Shown here in pieces: positions 18,539 through 26,082 of a stretch of DNA of 64,000 nucleotides. Location: assembly GCA_963764205.1 (NCBI GenBank), contig CAVXRN010000006.1:62001-126000 (forward strand). Direction: 5' to 3'. Both the position numbers and the translations under genes were made by a program. Position 1 is the first letter of the stretch. Every line of letters starts with the position of its first letter. Source of the DNA: Chersky-840 sp963764205 (GTDB lineage Bacteria > Actinomycetota > Acidimicrobiia > Acidimicrobiales > UBA8190). The notes beneath the pieces were generated by a model, which ran no database searches, was not told where the DNA came from, and saw nothing but the letters and a program-made list of their open reading frames with translations.

Positions 18539-21500
18539 TCAGACCTTGGTGGGCACGGCCCCCACGATGTCGGTGACCCGGAGCCCGAGGCCCGGGAGCG
18601 AGCCCACGAAGGGCGCGTCGCCGAAGGTGAAGATGCCGCCGTCGGATCCGATGAGCCAGTAGCCCCGGTCATCGGCGGTGGGCACGAGGCCGATCACGGG
18701 TTTGCTGGGCGAGACCCCGAGGCCCGGCAACGACCCGAAAGCACCGGCGTCGCCGAAGGTGAAGACGCCCCCGTTCTGGGTCACGATCCAGTACCCGCCG
18801 CCGTCGGGGGTGGCGCTGATCCCCGCCACCGGTGAGGAGGTGGCGCCGAGGCCGCCGAAGGCAGCGGCGTCGCCGAAGGGGAAGACGCTGCCCGTGGCGG
18901 TCACCACCCAGTAGCCGGCGTCGGTGGGCGTGGCCGCGATGCCGACCACGTCGGAGCGGTGGACACCCTCGCTCGGCAGCGACCCCAGGAACGGGGCGTC
19001 GCCGAAGGCGAAGACCCCACCGTCGGCTCCCACGAGGAAGTACCCCCGGTCGTCGCTCGTCGGCACGATGCCCTTGATGTCGTGCACCGAGACCCCCAGG
19101 CCCGGCAGCGACCCCAGATAGGGGGCGTCGCCGAAGGCGAACACCCCACCGTCGGCACCGACGAGGAAGTACCCCCGGTCGTCGGGTGACGGCACCATGC
19201 CCGCGATGTCGTCGACCCGGATCCCCAGTCCCGGGAGCGAGCCGTAGTAGCCGCCCGCCTGGCCCTGGGGGAAGACGAAGACACCGCCGTCGGCACCCAC
19301 GAGGTCATAGCCCGATGCCGAGGCAGGGCCGAGTGGAGACGCCAGCGCGGGCGCAGGTGGCGCGGACGACGGCTGGAGGTAGGTGAACTGGTCGTCGCCC
19401 GATGTCGGGCTCGTGCCTCCCGGGGTGGCCACCGTGACGTCCGCGGTGTACCCCCCCGACACCGGCGCCGTGGCGCTGACCGAGGTAGGTGAGCTCACGG
19501 TGAAGCTCTGCGCCGGGACCGATCCGAACATGACTGCGGTGGCCCCGGCCAGGTTGGTACCGGTGACCGTGACCGACGTGCCGCCGGCGATCGGCCCGGA
19601 TCCGGGCGAGACACTGGTCACCGTAGGCGGCGCGCAATACGTGAACTGGTCGACGGAGGTGGTTGCCGAGGTACCTCCCGGAGTGGTCACGGTGACGTCG
19701 ACCGCTCCTGCTGTTCCGGGCGGGGCCGTGGCGGTGATCCTGGTGGGGCTGTTCACCGTGAACGTCGCGGGGGTCGCGCCGAACGTGACACCGGTGGCGC
19801 CGGTGAAGTTGGTCCCGGTCACGACGACAGGGGTGCCGCCGGCAGTGGGCCCGGACGCGGGCGCGACGTTCGTCACGCTCGGGGCCGCGGCGTAGGTGTA
19901 CCGGTCGGCCGCGGCGTTGACGGTCGACGTTCCCTGTGGGGTGGTCACGGTGACGTCTACCGCTCCTGGTGAACCGGGCGGGACCGTGGCGGTGATCGTG
20001 TTCGGGCTTACCGGCGTGACCGAGAGGTTCTGGATGTCCTGGGTCCCGCTGACGGGGAGGAACGTGGAGCCGCCGTCGTTGCTCAGGTCGCAGCTGTTGC
20101 GGAATCCCACCAGGCCGGCGACCTGGGGCCCGGCGTTGGCGGTGTCGGATCCCGACAGCTGCCAGGTGCTGGGCTCGGTCGTCCCGACCTTCCAGATCTT
20201 CATGAGGAAGGTGGTCGGGTTGGTCCCGGTGATCTCGCCCTTCACGTGGTAGCCGTAGGGGCCGCCGCTCGGGTAGTCGACGGTGGGGTCGATGCCGGTG
20301 CTGACGTTGAGGCGGAAGGCCCCGCCCGCCGGCGTCGTGCCGTTGCTCTGGGCCCGCAGCATGAGCACGGGCGTGCCGCCGTTGGAGTCCCAGCTCGCGT
20401 TCATCTTGTAGTAGGAGCTGTCGAGGTCGCTGGCGTTCTGGTACCGGGCCACCACGCCCGCCACCAAGCCGCCGTAGTCCGCCGTCGGTGACGACAGGGT
20501 CTTCTCGTCCTGGGGCCAGTAGACGTCGAAGGCGAAGTTGAAGTTGAGCGCACTGGCCGACGTGGTGAGGACCTGCTCGTCCTGGGTGTAGAAGCTGCAC
20601 ACGCTGTTGAGCACGCCGCTCGTGCCGTTGACCGACTCCGAGCCCGTGGTGCCCCCACCCTTCTGCAGCGTCCACGCCCCACCGGTGTCAGCGGTTCCCC
20701 ACCCGCTGGCCACGGTGCGGGAGAAGGAGTCCGAGACATAGGTCGACGGAGACACGCTGAAGCTCGTGGCATCGGTCTGGCCGAACTTCACCGCCGTGGC
20801 TCCGACCAGGTTCGTGCCGGAGATGGTGACCGAGTTGCCGCCGGCGGTGGGCCCCGAGCTCGGGGAGACCCCGGTGACGAAGGGAGTGGTGATGAAGGCG
20901 TTGGCCTGATTGGCTGCGCCGTAGTTGGTCACGGCCAGGGTGGCCGAGCTCGCCGCAGCCAGGTCACTCTCGAACGCTGCTTCGGTGATCGGCGTCCCGT
21001 TGGCGGAGTAGGTCTGGGTTCCGCTCTGGCCGAAGTTGACCAAGGTGGGGGTCCCCGCCACGTTCAGCACCACCCAGTTGTGGTTGGAGCCGGGGCTGGT
21101 GCTGTACGAGCGATCGATGGCGACGACCGGGCCCGACACCGAGGTGCCGGTGGCCGGGGCCAGCCACTTGAGGTTGCTCGTGACGGTGTTGCCGAAGGCC
21201 GATCCGGCGATGGCAGTGAAGGCGGGGTCGAGGGCCAGCTGGGCGCTGATCGTGGCCGAGGTGGGAAGGCCCGTGGGCGAGTCCAGCACCACCATGGCGT
21301 TGTTCGCCTGGCCCACCATGTAGGTGGTGAAGGTGATGGTGGCACCCGCCGCGACCGAACGCACCCCGCCGGTCTGAGCGGTCATGGTGTTGTTTGTCAC
21401 GCCAAGGCCGATGGCCCCGGGGTCGGCCGGGTTCGAGAAATGGGGGTTGTAGTCGAGGTCGTAGCTGCTCGGCGTGCACGCCAGCGACCCGTTGGGGTCG

Positions 21501-22528
21501 GTCTGGGTGGCCAACGTGCAGATGACGTTGGTGTAGGGCATCTCGCTCGTGTTGGCGATGGCGTCGATGTAGAGGGTGTTGGCTCCGGTGTTCTGGAGCG
21601 TCCAATCGAGGGCGTAGGGCTCGGTACCCGACGTCAGCGGTGTCGACCCGTTGACCATGGTGGCGCTCACCACCGCCTGCGAGGCGGTGTTCTCGTACTG
21701 CCCCGGCACCGCCGAGGTCTCGTCCGCGAAGTAGTGGTTGCCGTCGGAGAACGTGTCGGTGCCGTTCACCGCGGCCGACGTCCCGTTGCCGTTGGCGAGC
21801 GCGATGGTGAGGCCTGTCGGTGCGGACCCGGGGGCGCTGTAGATGACCTTGGCGGTGCCGGTGGCGAAGCCCGAGGCGGTGACCGTCACGGTGCCCGTCT
21901 CGGCAGTGGCGTCAGGCTCGGTCTCGATGAGGCACTGGCCCGACCCGACCGAGCCTGTGGTGCAGCTGGCCAGAGCCTTCGTGCCCAGCGAGGGGGTGGT
22001 CTCCGACGCGGTGACCTTCACCCCTGAAGCGGGGCTCCCCCCCGACGTGAGCGTGGCGGTGACCGCCCCCTCGATCGACCCGTCGGCGGGCACGATGACC
22101 TGGGTCGGGTTCAGCGTGAGCGAGGCCGTGTAGGTGAACCAGTCGAGCGTCTGGACCTGGCTCGTGCCCGAAGGCGTGGTGACCTCAACATCGACGGTTC
22201 CCGAGCCGGCCGGGGCGGTCGCGGTGACGGTGGTGGCGTTGGTGACACTGAAGGTCGTGGCGTTGTTGCCCGGACCGAAGGACACCGCGGTGGCCCCGGT
22301 CAGGTTGGTCCCCGTGATCGTGACCACGGTGCCCGATGCTCCCGATGCCGGGCTGATGCCGGTCACCCGCGGGGCTGGGGTGGCGGCGGCGGCGGCGACA
22401 CCGGCCAGTCCGGCTGCGCCCACGACGGTTGCGGCGACGAGCACTGCGGCCACAGCCGCCAGACGGCGGAGCCGTCCTGACGATGACCTGCAGTGCCTGA
22501 GATGGGGCACGGACGGGGTGCTTTGCAT
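18539..22528 (-). CDS. 1329-residue secreted protein: four IPT/TIG domains, nested beta-sandwich, six-repeat propeller
   Basis: Signal peptide 1-49 (hydrophobic run, then VAAAAATPAP). TIG1 about 53-133; an invasin/Big-type Ig-like module 134-235; an unassigned region 236-545; TIG2 starts at 548 but is interrupted near 597 and resumes near 836; TIG3 882-964; TIG4 967-1050; a Pro/Ala linker; then six repeats of about 43 residues (1072-1329) with the core GADGGVFAFGDAPYLGSLPG. The insert in TIG2 (SDSFSRTVASGWGTADTGG...) is a lectin/glucanase-like beta-sandwich common in exported actinobacterial proteins. The last repeats suggest a propeller. Likely a cell-surface or matrix protein binding a glycan; no catalytic motif seen. 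Fourfold Ala/Val/Thr-rich composition is uniform, with no sign of transfer. Confidence 0.85.
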   Translation of the reverse strand: MQSTPSVPHLRHCRSSSGRLRRLAAVAAVLVAATVVGAAGLAGVAAAAATPAPRVTGISPASGASGTVVTITGTNLTGATAVSFGPGNNATTFSVTNATTVTATAPAGSGTVDVEVTTPSGTSQVQTLDWFTYTASLTLNPTQVIVPADGSIEGAVTATLTSGGSPASGVKVTASETTPSLGTKALASCTTGSVGSGQCLIETEPDATAETGTVTVTASGFATGTAKVIYSAPGSAPTGLTIALANGNGTSAAVNGTDTFSDGNHYFADETSAVPGQYENTASQAVVSATMVNGSTPLTSGTEPYALDWTLQNTGANTLYIDAIANTSEMPYTNVICTLATQTDPNGSLACTPSSYDLDYNPHFSNPADPGAIGLGVTNNTMTAQTGGVRSVAAGATITFTTYMVGQANNAMVVLDSPTGLPTSATISAQLALDPAFTAIAGSAFGNTVTSNLKWLAPATGTSVSGPVVAIDRSYSTSPGSNHNWVVLNVAGTPTLVNFGQSGTQTYSANGTPITEAAFESDLAAASSATLAVTNYGAANQANAFITTPFVTGVSPSSGPTAGGNSVTISGTNLVGATAVKFGQTDATSFSVSPSTYVSDSFSRTVASGWGTADTGGAWTLQKGGGTTGSESVNGTSGVLNSVCSFYTQDEQVLTTSASALNFNFAFDVYWPQDEKTLSSPTADYGGLVAGVVARYQNASDLDSSYYKMNASWDSNGGTPVLMLRAQSNGTTPAGGAFRLNVSTGIDPTVDYPSGGPYGYHVKGEITGTNPTTFLMKIWKVGTTEPSTWQLSGSDTANAGPQVAGLVGFRNSCDLSNDGGSTFLPVSGTQDIQNLSVTPVSPNTITATVPPGSPGAVDVTVTTPQGTSTVNAAADRYTYAAAPSVTNVAPASGPTAGGTPVVVTGTNFTGATGVTFGATPATFTVNSPTRITATAPPGTAGAVDVTVTTPGGTSATTSVDQFTYCAPPTVTSVSPGSGPIAGGTSVTVTGTNLAGATAVMFGSVPAQSFTVSSPTSVSATAPVSGGYTADVTVATPGGTSPTSGDDQFTYLQPSSAPPAPALASPLGPASASGYDLVGADGGVFVFPQGQAGGYYGSLPGLGIRVDDIAGMVPSPDDRGYFLVGADGGVFAFGDAPYLGSLPGLGVSVHDIKGIVPTSDDRGYFLVGADGGVFAFGDAPFLGSLPSEGVHRSDVVGIAATPTDAGYWVVTATGSVFPFGDAAAFGGLGATSSPVAGISATPDGGGYWIVTQNGGVFTFGDAGAFGSLPGLGVSPSKPVIGLVPTADDRGYWLIGSDGGIFTFGDAPFVGSLPGLGLRVTDIVGAVPTKV
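18560..19330 (-). repeat. about 129-bp tandem coding repeats (propeller blades)
   Basis: Six head-to-tail units encode the GADGGVFAFGDA blades. The two units anchored at GCCGAAGGCG (19001 and 19130, plus-strand reading) are offset by exactly 129 bp and almost identical, so recent duplication or gene conversion is likely; the outer units are more diverged. Confidence 0.75.
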
Positions 22529-22647
22529 GTGGTGTTCCCAGCGCTAATGCGCCACCGCGCCACGACCCACACGTCAGGCTCGTCGCTCGGCAGGACGCCT
22601 CCTGACGCTTATCGTGGTGGGTCATTCCCATAGGGTGGTCAACCGGA

Positions 22648-22659
22648 TGTCAAATGACA
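22648..22659. promoter_or_regulatory. TGTCAAATGACA palindrome, candidate operator
   Basis: Five-base perfect arms around AA, extending to eight bases with one mismatch (GGATGTCA / TGACACC). It lies 120 bp upstream of the start of the large secreted protein. The TGTCA half-site also occurs in the palindromes at 7030-7065, upstream of another secreted-protein gene, which hints at a shared regulator; this is inference. Confidence 0.35.
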
Positions 22660-22800
22660 CCCAAGTCGAGTGAGGGATGCCCTGGGTCCAGATCTCCGGG
22701 GACCCGGACGGTTCCAAGGAGCCCCACAGAAATTCCACACTCTTCTCATAGGTTCGGACGTTTGTCTGGGTGTGGGACATGGGGGGCGTGTCCCAAGACC

Positions 22801-22831
22801 CGTGATGGCTCCTCCCGCCGGTGCCATCACG
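22801..22831. terminator. perfect 9-bp stem hairpin
   Basis: CGTGATGGC at 22801-22809 pairs with GCCATCACG at 22823-22831 around a 13-base loop. No U-tract follows on either strand, as is common for actinobacterial intrinsic terminators. It is downstream of the GT2 gene on the minus strand. Confidence 0.5.
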
Positions 22832-22841
22832 TTCGGCCGAC

Positions 22842-22881
22842 GCTCCACTAGCTCCGGGAGGCCTCCCGGGCTAGTGGGAGC
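22842..22881. terminator. 40-bp near-perfect hairpin
   Basis: An inverted repeat in which GCTCC-ACTAGC and CCGGGAGG on the left pair with CCTCCCGG and GCTAGT-GGGAGC on the right, with only a bulge and essentially no loop. It is the strongest inverted repeat I see in the window. Most likely terminates the GT2 transcript (minus strand). Cruciform or recombination-site roles cannot be excluded. Confidence 0.55.
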
Positions 22882-22992
22882 GGGTCCCTCCCCGCGGCCC
22901 GTTGCTCGCGCGGGAAGTGCCGTAGCCGAGGCCGTGAGTCAGCTGGAGCTGGACACCACCCCAGCGGTCGTGATCCTGCCGATCGCGCTCGA

Positions 22993-24198
22993 CTACGTGA
23001 GTGTTACGGCGTTGCGCGCCCGGGCCCGCGCCAGCTCGGCTTTGATCGGATACGACGGGTCCTCGGGTGCACAGCGCGCTGCGGCGGCGTAGGCCTCGGC
23101 CGCCTCGGCGTAGGCCCCCGTACGGAACAGGCACAGCCCTTTGGCGCTCCATGGCAACTCCCCGACGATCGGCGCGTCGTAGGCCGGCGGGTCGTCGGGG
23201 TCGGTGGCCCAATCGAAGCTCAGGATCTGATCGAGTGGCTCGAGGGCGCCGGCGTAGTCGCCTTCGTCGATCCGCCGCCGTGCCTCCATCAGCAGCAGGA
23301 GACAGTTCCGGGGAAACGCGGACAGCGCCTCGGCCAGCAGCTCGGTGGTGTCGGCGTCTCGCGCATTGCGCAGTCGGATGAGATCGCCGTAGGACAGACA
23401 GGCGAGGCGATCCATCTGGCCCGCTGTGCTCGACTCGCGTGCGGTCTCGATGGCGCGCAGCAGCGCCTGCTCGGCTTCCTCTGTCTCTCCGAGAGCCTCG
23501 AGGACGCGACCCAGATGGTTCCAGGCGAACAGGTTGCCGGGCTCGGTCTCCAGCTGTCGTCGGAGCAGCGGGAGGTTCCGCAGATGCTTCCTCGTCTGGT
23601 CGCCTTCGTACCCGAGGTGCTGCAGCATCAGGTCGGCGGCACCGATGGCGCGGCCGTCGGCATCAGCGGCTCGTTGTATGGCGGGTACCACCTTCTCGTG
23701 GATGACACCTTCGAAACGGATCCGGGGGTCGTTGCGCCACAGGCGGAACTCACGGTACGGGGTGGCATCGAGCCGGGGTCGGAGCAGCACTCGGAAGGCG
23801 ATCTCCTCGGCGCCCACGAGCAGCCTCTCGACCGAGGCGCGGTCCGCGCCCACCAGGCGTTCGTCGGCGTCGATGTAGAGGATCCATGCACCGCGCGCCC
23901 GGTCCAGAGACACATTGCGGGCCTCGGCGAAGTCGTCTCGCCACGGATGCTGCACCAGCGTGGCACCGAACCGTCGGGCGATCTCAGGAGTATCGTCCAC
24001 CGACCCGGTGTCGACCACGACGACCTCGTCGACGATCCCGGACAGCGACTCCAGGCAACCGCCCAGGAACTCCGCCTCGTCCCGCGCGATCAGGACCGCA
24101 GACAGCAGGGGTGACGCAGACGAACTGCCCTCTAGCGGTATCGCTTGGACCTGACGCCCACGGTCTGGTTCTGGCCGTACTGGTTGGGCGGCGCGCAC
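22993..24198 (-). CDS. GT2-family glycosyltransferase with C-terminal TPR region
   Basis: The GT-A core starts LSAVLIARDEAEFLGGCLESL, followed by DEVVVVDTGSVDDTPEIA and the metal-binding LYIDADERL (DxD-type), then WRNDPRIRFEGVIHEKV. After it come TPR-like helix pairs (NLFAWNHLGRVLEALGETEE; AKGLCLFRTGAYAEAAEAYA). GT2-plus-TPR is the architecture of SunS-type peptide S-glycosyltransferases as well as of other GT2 enzymes. The start is unclear: I use GTG 24198 (GAAGGAG only two bases upstream); ATG 24321 is an alternative. Either way the gene overlaps the end of the Tat-leader repeat peptide in another frame, implying coupled translation. Likely role: sugar transfer to the adjacent peptide or to a cell-surface polymer. 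Confidence 0.8.
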   Translation of the reverse strand: MRAAQPVRPEPDRGRQVQAIPLEGSSSASPLLSAVLIARDEAEFLGGCLESLSGIVDEVVVVDTGSVDDTPEIARRFGATLVQHPWRDDFAEARNVSLDRARGAWILYIDADERLVGADRASVERLLVGAEEIAFRVLLRPRLDATPYREFRLWRNDPRIRFEGVIHEKVVPAIQRAADADGRAIGAADLMLQHLGYEGDQTRKHLRNLPLLRRQLETEPGNLFAWNHLGRVLEALGETEEAEQALLRAIETARESSTAGQMDRLACLSYGDLIRLRNARDADTTELLAEALSAFPRNCLLLLMEARRRIDEGDYAGALEPLDQILSFDWATDPDDPPAYDAPIVGELPWSAKGLCLFRTGAYAEAAEAYAAAARCAPEDPSYPIKAELARARARNAVTLT

Positions 24199-24476
24199 GG
24201 CTCCTTCGTTTGGTTCTGGCCGTACTGGTTGGGCGGCGGCTTGTACGTCTGGTTCTGGCCGTACTGGCCGGGTGCCGGCTTGCCCACGGTCTGGTTCTGC
24301 CCGTGTTGGTTGGGCGGACATTTCCCGTGCTGGTCGTGACCCTGGGCGAAGGCATCGCTGTCGAGGACGAACGAGCTGATCACCGGCGCCGCGAAGGCGA
24401 AGACGGCCATACGCTTGAGAAATGCCCGGCGCCCGTGTGCGGAGTCTGACTGCACGATGTCGTCTGCACCGTCCAT
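24132..24476 (-). CDS. short Tat-leader protein with four NQYGQNQT-type repeats (candidate modified peptide)
   Basis: A 114-residue protein with the best ribosome site in the region: AAGGAGG five bases before ATG 24476. The leader contains a twin-arginine motif and hydrophobic stretch (GRRAFLKR at 15-22, then MAVFAFAAPVISSF) and ends near DAFA-Q45. The mature part of about 70 residues holds four octads, NQHGQNQT 56-63, GQYGQNQT 70-77, NQYGQNQT 83-90 and 98-105, spaced 13-15 residues with Pro-rich linkers and two Cys (KCPP, EPCAPP). Each octad ends in N-Q-T, an N-glycosylation-type sequon. It lies upstream of and overlaps the GT2 gene, and is near three more glycosyltransferases and a PqqD-like protein. 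I infer that it is a modified exported peptide; modification is unproven. Confidence 0.75.
   Translation of the reverse strand: MDGADDIVQSDSAHGRRAFLKRMAVFAFAAPVISSFVLDSDAFAQGHDQHGKCPPNQHGQNQTVGKPAPGQYGQNQTYKPPPNQYGQNQTKEPCAPPNQYGQNQTVGVRSKRYR
24162..24311 (-). repeat. four tandem coding repeats of the NQYGQNQT octad
   Basis: Four imperfect units with 39-45 bp periodicity. The alternate reading frame through them is also open and gives a related repeat (QPVRPEPN-like) that merges into the GT2 frame. Confidence 0.8.
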
Positions 24477-24481
24477 GGTGG

Positions 24482-24488
24482 CCTCCTT
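24482..24488 (-). promoter_or_regulatory. strong Shine-Dalgarno AAGGAGG deciding the peptide start
   Basis: Full-length anti-16S match five bases upstream of ATG 24476. It fixes the start of the repeat peptide, although its frame is open 267 bases further upstream, and contrasts with the weak or absent sites of most neighbours. Confidence 0.75.
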
Positions 24489-24602
24489 GTGCGCAGCCCA
24501 GCCTGGCTTCGGCGCGTGGCCGGATTTTAAGCTGGCTTCGCGCCCAGTGCAATGATCAATGACTCTCTGTGACAATGCGGTGACGGCCCGGGCAGAACCG
24601 AG

Positions 24603-25814
24603 GTGAGCTCGCCCCTTCTCCTCCTGGCCCCCATCGAGCCCTGTGGCTCGGGCAACGGCCTGGCCATGAGGGTCGCCAGCTTCGCCACGAGCGCAGCCTC
24701 GACCTGGGACGTGCAAGTGGTCGTGGTCCCCGTGGCTGGTCACCTGCCCTTCTGCCCGCGTCCGGTGCCACTATCGGTGGTGACAATGGCACCTTCCGCA
24801 CGTCAGGTGGTGGCGCGACGCTTCGCCGCCATCCTCGCCGACCCGGAGTGGCGGGGTCTCCTGGCCCGAGCCGACCCGATGCCCTCGGGCGCCCGAGCCG
24901 CTTCCGTGGCGCTGGCGCCAGACGTGGTGAGCGCAGCTGGTGCTGTGCGCGGCACCCCGGTGCTCGCCGTCCGGTCCTACCTCGCGCCCCTGGCGTTGGC
25001 CGTCGCTCGGGAACTGGACTCACCGTGGACCGCGCTCGACCTGGACGACGACGACGCGTCACTGGCTCGTGCCCTGGGCGATGACGCGGGAGCCGCCGCG
25101 TACGAACGACTGGTGGCGACATTCGCTCCTCGATTCAACGCCGTGAGCCTCGCGTCGCCCTCGGATGCGCTCGCCGTCGGCCGTCGACACGGGCTGCACA
25201 CCCACGTCGTTCCCAACGCGGTGACCGTTCCCACCGGGCATCCCCCGCGGGACCCCAGCTCGGGCGTCGTGCTCTTCGTGGCCAACCTCGACTACGGGCC
25301 CAACGCCGACGCCGCGGTCGTGCTGGTGGACCGGGTCCTGCCCGCACTGGAGGCCCGGACCGACACACCGGTCCGAGTGGTGCTGGTCGGCACGTACGAT
25401 CCCGACGGCCCGATCAGCGCTCTGGGATCACATCGCGCCGTCACCCTCGCCGGGTTCGTCGACGACGTCGACGACCAATACGCGCAAGCCGCTGTCGTCG
25501 TCGCTCCGTTCGCGACCGGGAGTGGAACACGCATCAAGCTGCTCGAGGCGTTCGCCCGATGCGTGCCCGTGGTCACCACGTCGGTCGGTGTGGCGGGCTT
25601 GGCGGTCCGACACGGGGAGCACGTCCTCATCGGAGAGACCCCCGAGGAGTTGGCTGCCGCCGCAGCCGAGCTGTTCGCATCTCCGGCACTGGCCCAAAGC
25701 CTCACGAACGCGGCACTGCAATTCGTCCGCCGTCACTACGCGGCGCCGGTGGTGGCCGAGCGCGTGCGGGAGTTCCTCGACGCCGCCTCGAGTCGCGGCT
25801 CTCTCAGTCGATGA
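24603..25814 (+). CDS. GT4-type glycosyltransferase
   Basis: A 403-residue GT-B fold protein, GTG start. The N-terminal acceptor half begins LLLLAPIEPCGSGNGLAMRV; the C-terminal donor half shows VVLFVANLDYGPNADAAVVL, VRVVLVGTYDP, VTLAGFVDDVDDQYAQAAVVVAPFATGSGTR and the nucleotide-sugar-binding IKLLEAFARCVPVVTTSVGVAGL, with the E-x7-E-like pattern of retaining GT4 enzymes. Divergent from the Tat-leader peptide gene (126 bp between starts) and convergent with the PqqD-like gene, overlapping it by 11 bp. Cytosolic; substrate not deducible, but context suggests the same pathway as the other glycosyltransferases. Confidence 0.85.
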   Translation: MSSPLLLLAPIEPCGSGNGLAMRVASFATSAASTWDVQVVVVPVAGHLPFCPRPVPLSVVTMAPSARQVVARRFAAILADPEWRGLLARADPMPSGARAASVALAPDVVSAAGAVRGTPVLAVRSYLAPLALAVARELDSPWTALDLDDDDASLARALGDDAGAAAYERLVATFAPRFNAVSLASPSDALAVGRRHGLHTHVVPNAVTVPTGHPPRDPSSGVVLFVANLDYGPNADAAVVLVDRVLPALEARTDTPVRVVLVGTYDPDGPISALGSHRAVTLAGFVDDVDDQYAQAAVVVAPFATGSGTRIKLLEAFARCVPVVTTSVGVAGLAVRHGEHVLIGETPEELAAAAAELFASPALAQSLTNAALQFVRRHYAAPVVAERVREFLDAASSRGSLSR

Positions 25815-26064
25815 GCCCCTGCCGGGCCAGGTCCTCGAGGCACGCCCTCGTCTCGGCCTCCGGCACGTCCCCCAGGCCGAAGGTCTCGGCCACGAGCCGG
25901 GCGATGTCGTCCCCGGACCGGGTGCCGTCGCACAGCTCGAACACCACCGCCGCGGTGGGGTTGAGATGATGGACGCGGTCGGTCGACTCCTGGTAGATGA
26001 TCAGTCCGTCATCGGTCTCATTGACGTCGAGGCCCTCGGCGGTCGTCGGCAGCTGCAGCGTCAT
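25804..26064 (-). CDS. stand-alone PqqD-family protein (RiPP-recognition-element fold)
   Basis: An 86-residue protein with the PqqD layout: beta strands LIIYQESTDRVHHLNPTAAV, a helix VVFELCDGTRSGDDIARLVAETFG, and a closing LEDLARQGLID. The run HHLNPTAAVVFELCDG is the family signature. In characterised pathways PqqD-like RREs bind the leader of a precursor peptide and hand it to a modifying enzyme. Here there is no radical-SAM or LanB-like partner; the neighbours are glycosyltransferases. It lies 18 bp downstream of the GT4 gene on the same strand and overlaps the opposing GT4 by 11 bp. A role as chaperone for glycosylation of the repeat peptide is inference. Confidence 0.8.
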   Translation of the reverse strand: MTLQLPTTAEGLDVNETDDGLIIYQESTDRVHHLNPTAAVVFELCDGTRSGDDIARLVAETFGLGDVPEAETRACLEDLARQGLID

Positions 26065-26082
26065 ATGCCTCGGCGACGATAG

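Larger units (their letters stand above)
22529..22992. other. 464-bp intergenic region with palindromes and strong hairpins
   Basis: Separates the end of the GT2 gene (22993) from the start of the large secreted-protein gene (22528), both minus strand. It carries two adjacent strong hairpins (22801-22831, 22842-22881) and, nearer the secreted-protein gene, a TGTCA-AA-TGACA palindrome at 22648-22659. No ORF is convincing. Confidence 0.6.

Noticed and set aside
19305..20675. Long minus-strand frame within the 1329-residue gene
   Set aside because: Arg/His/Gly-rich shadow of the TIG-protein frame; no start signal and no family resemblance.
24162..24311. Evenly spaced repeats as a possible CRISPR array
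   Set aside because: Units are imperfect, in frame, continuous without unique spacers, and preceded by a strong ribosome site and signal sequence; no cas genes.
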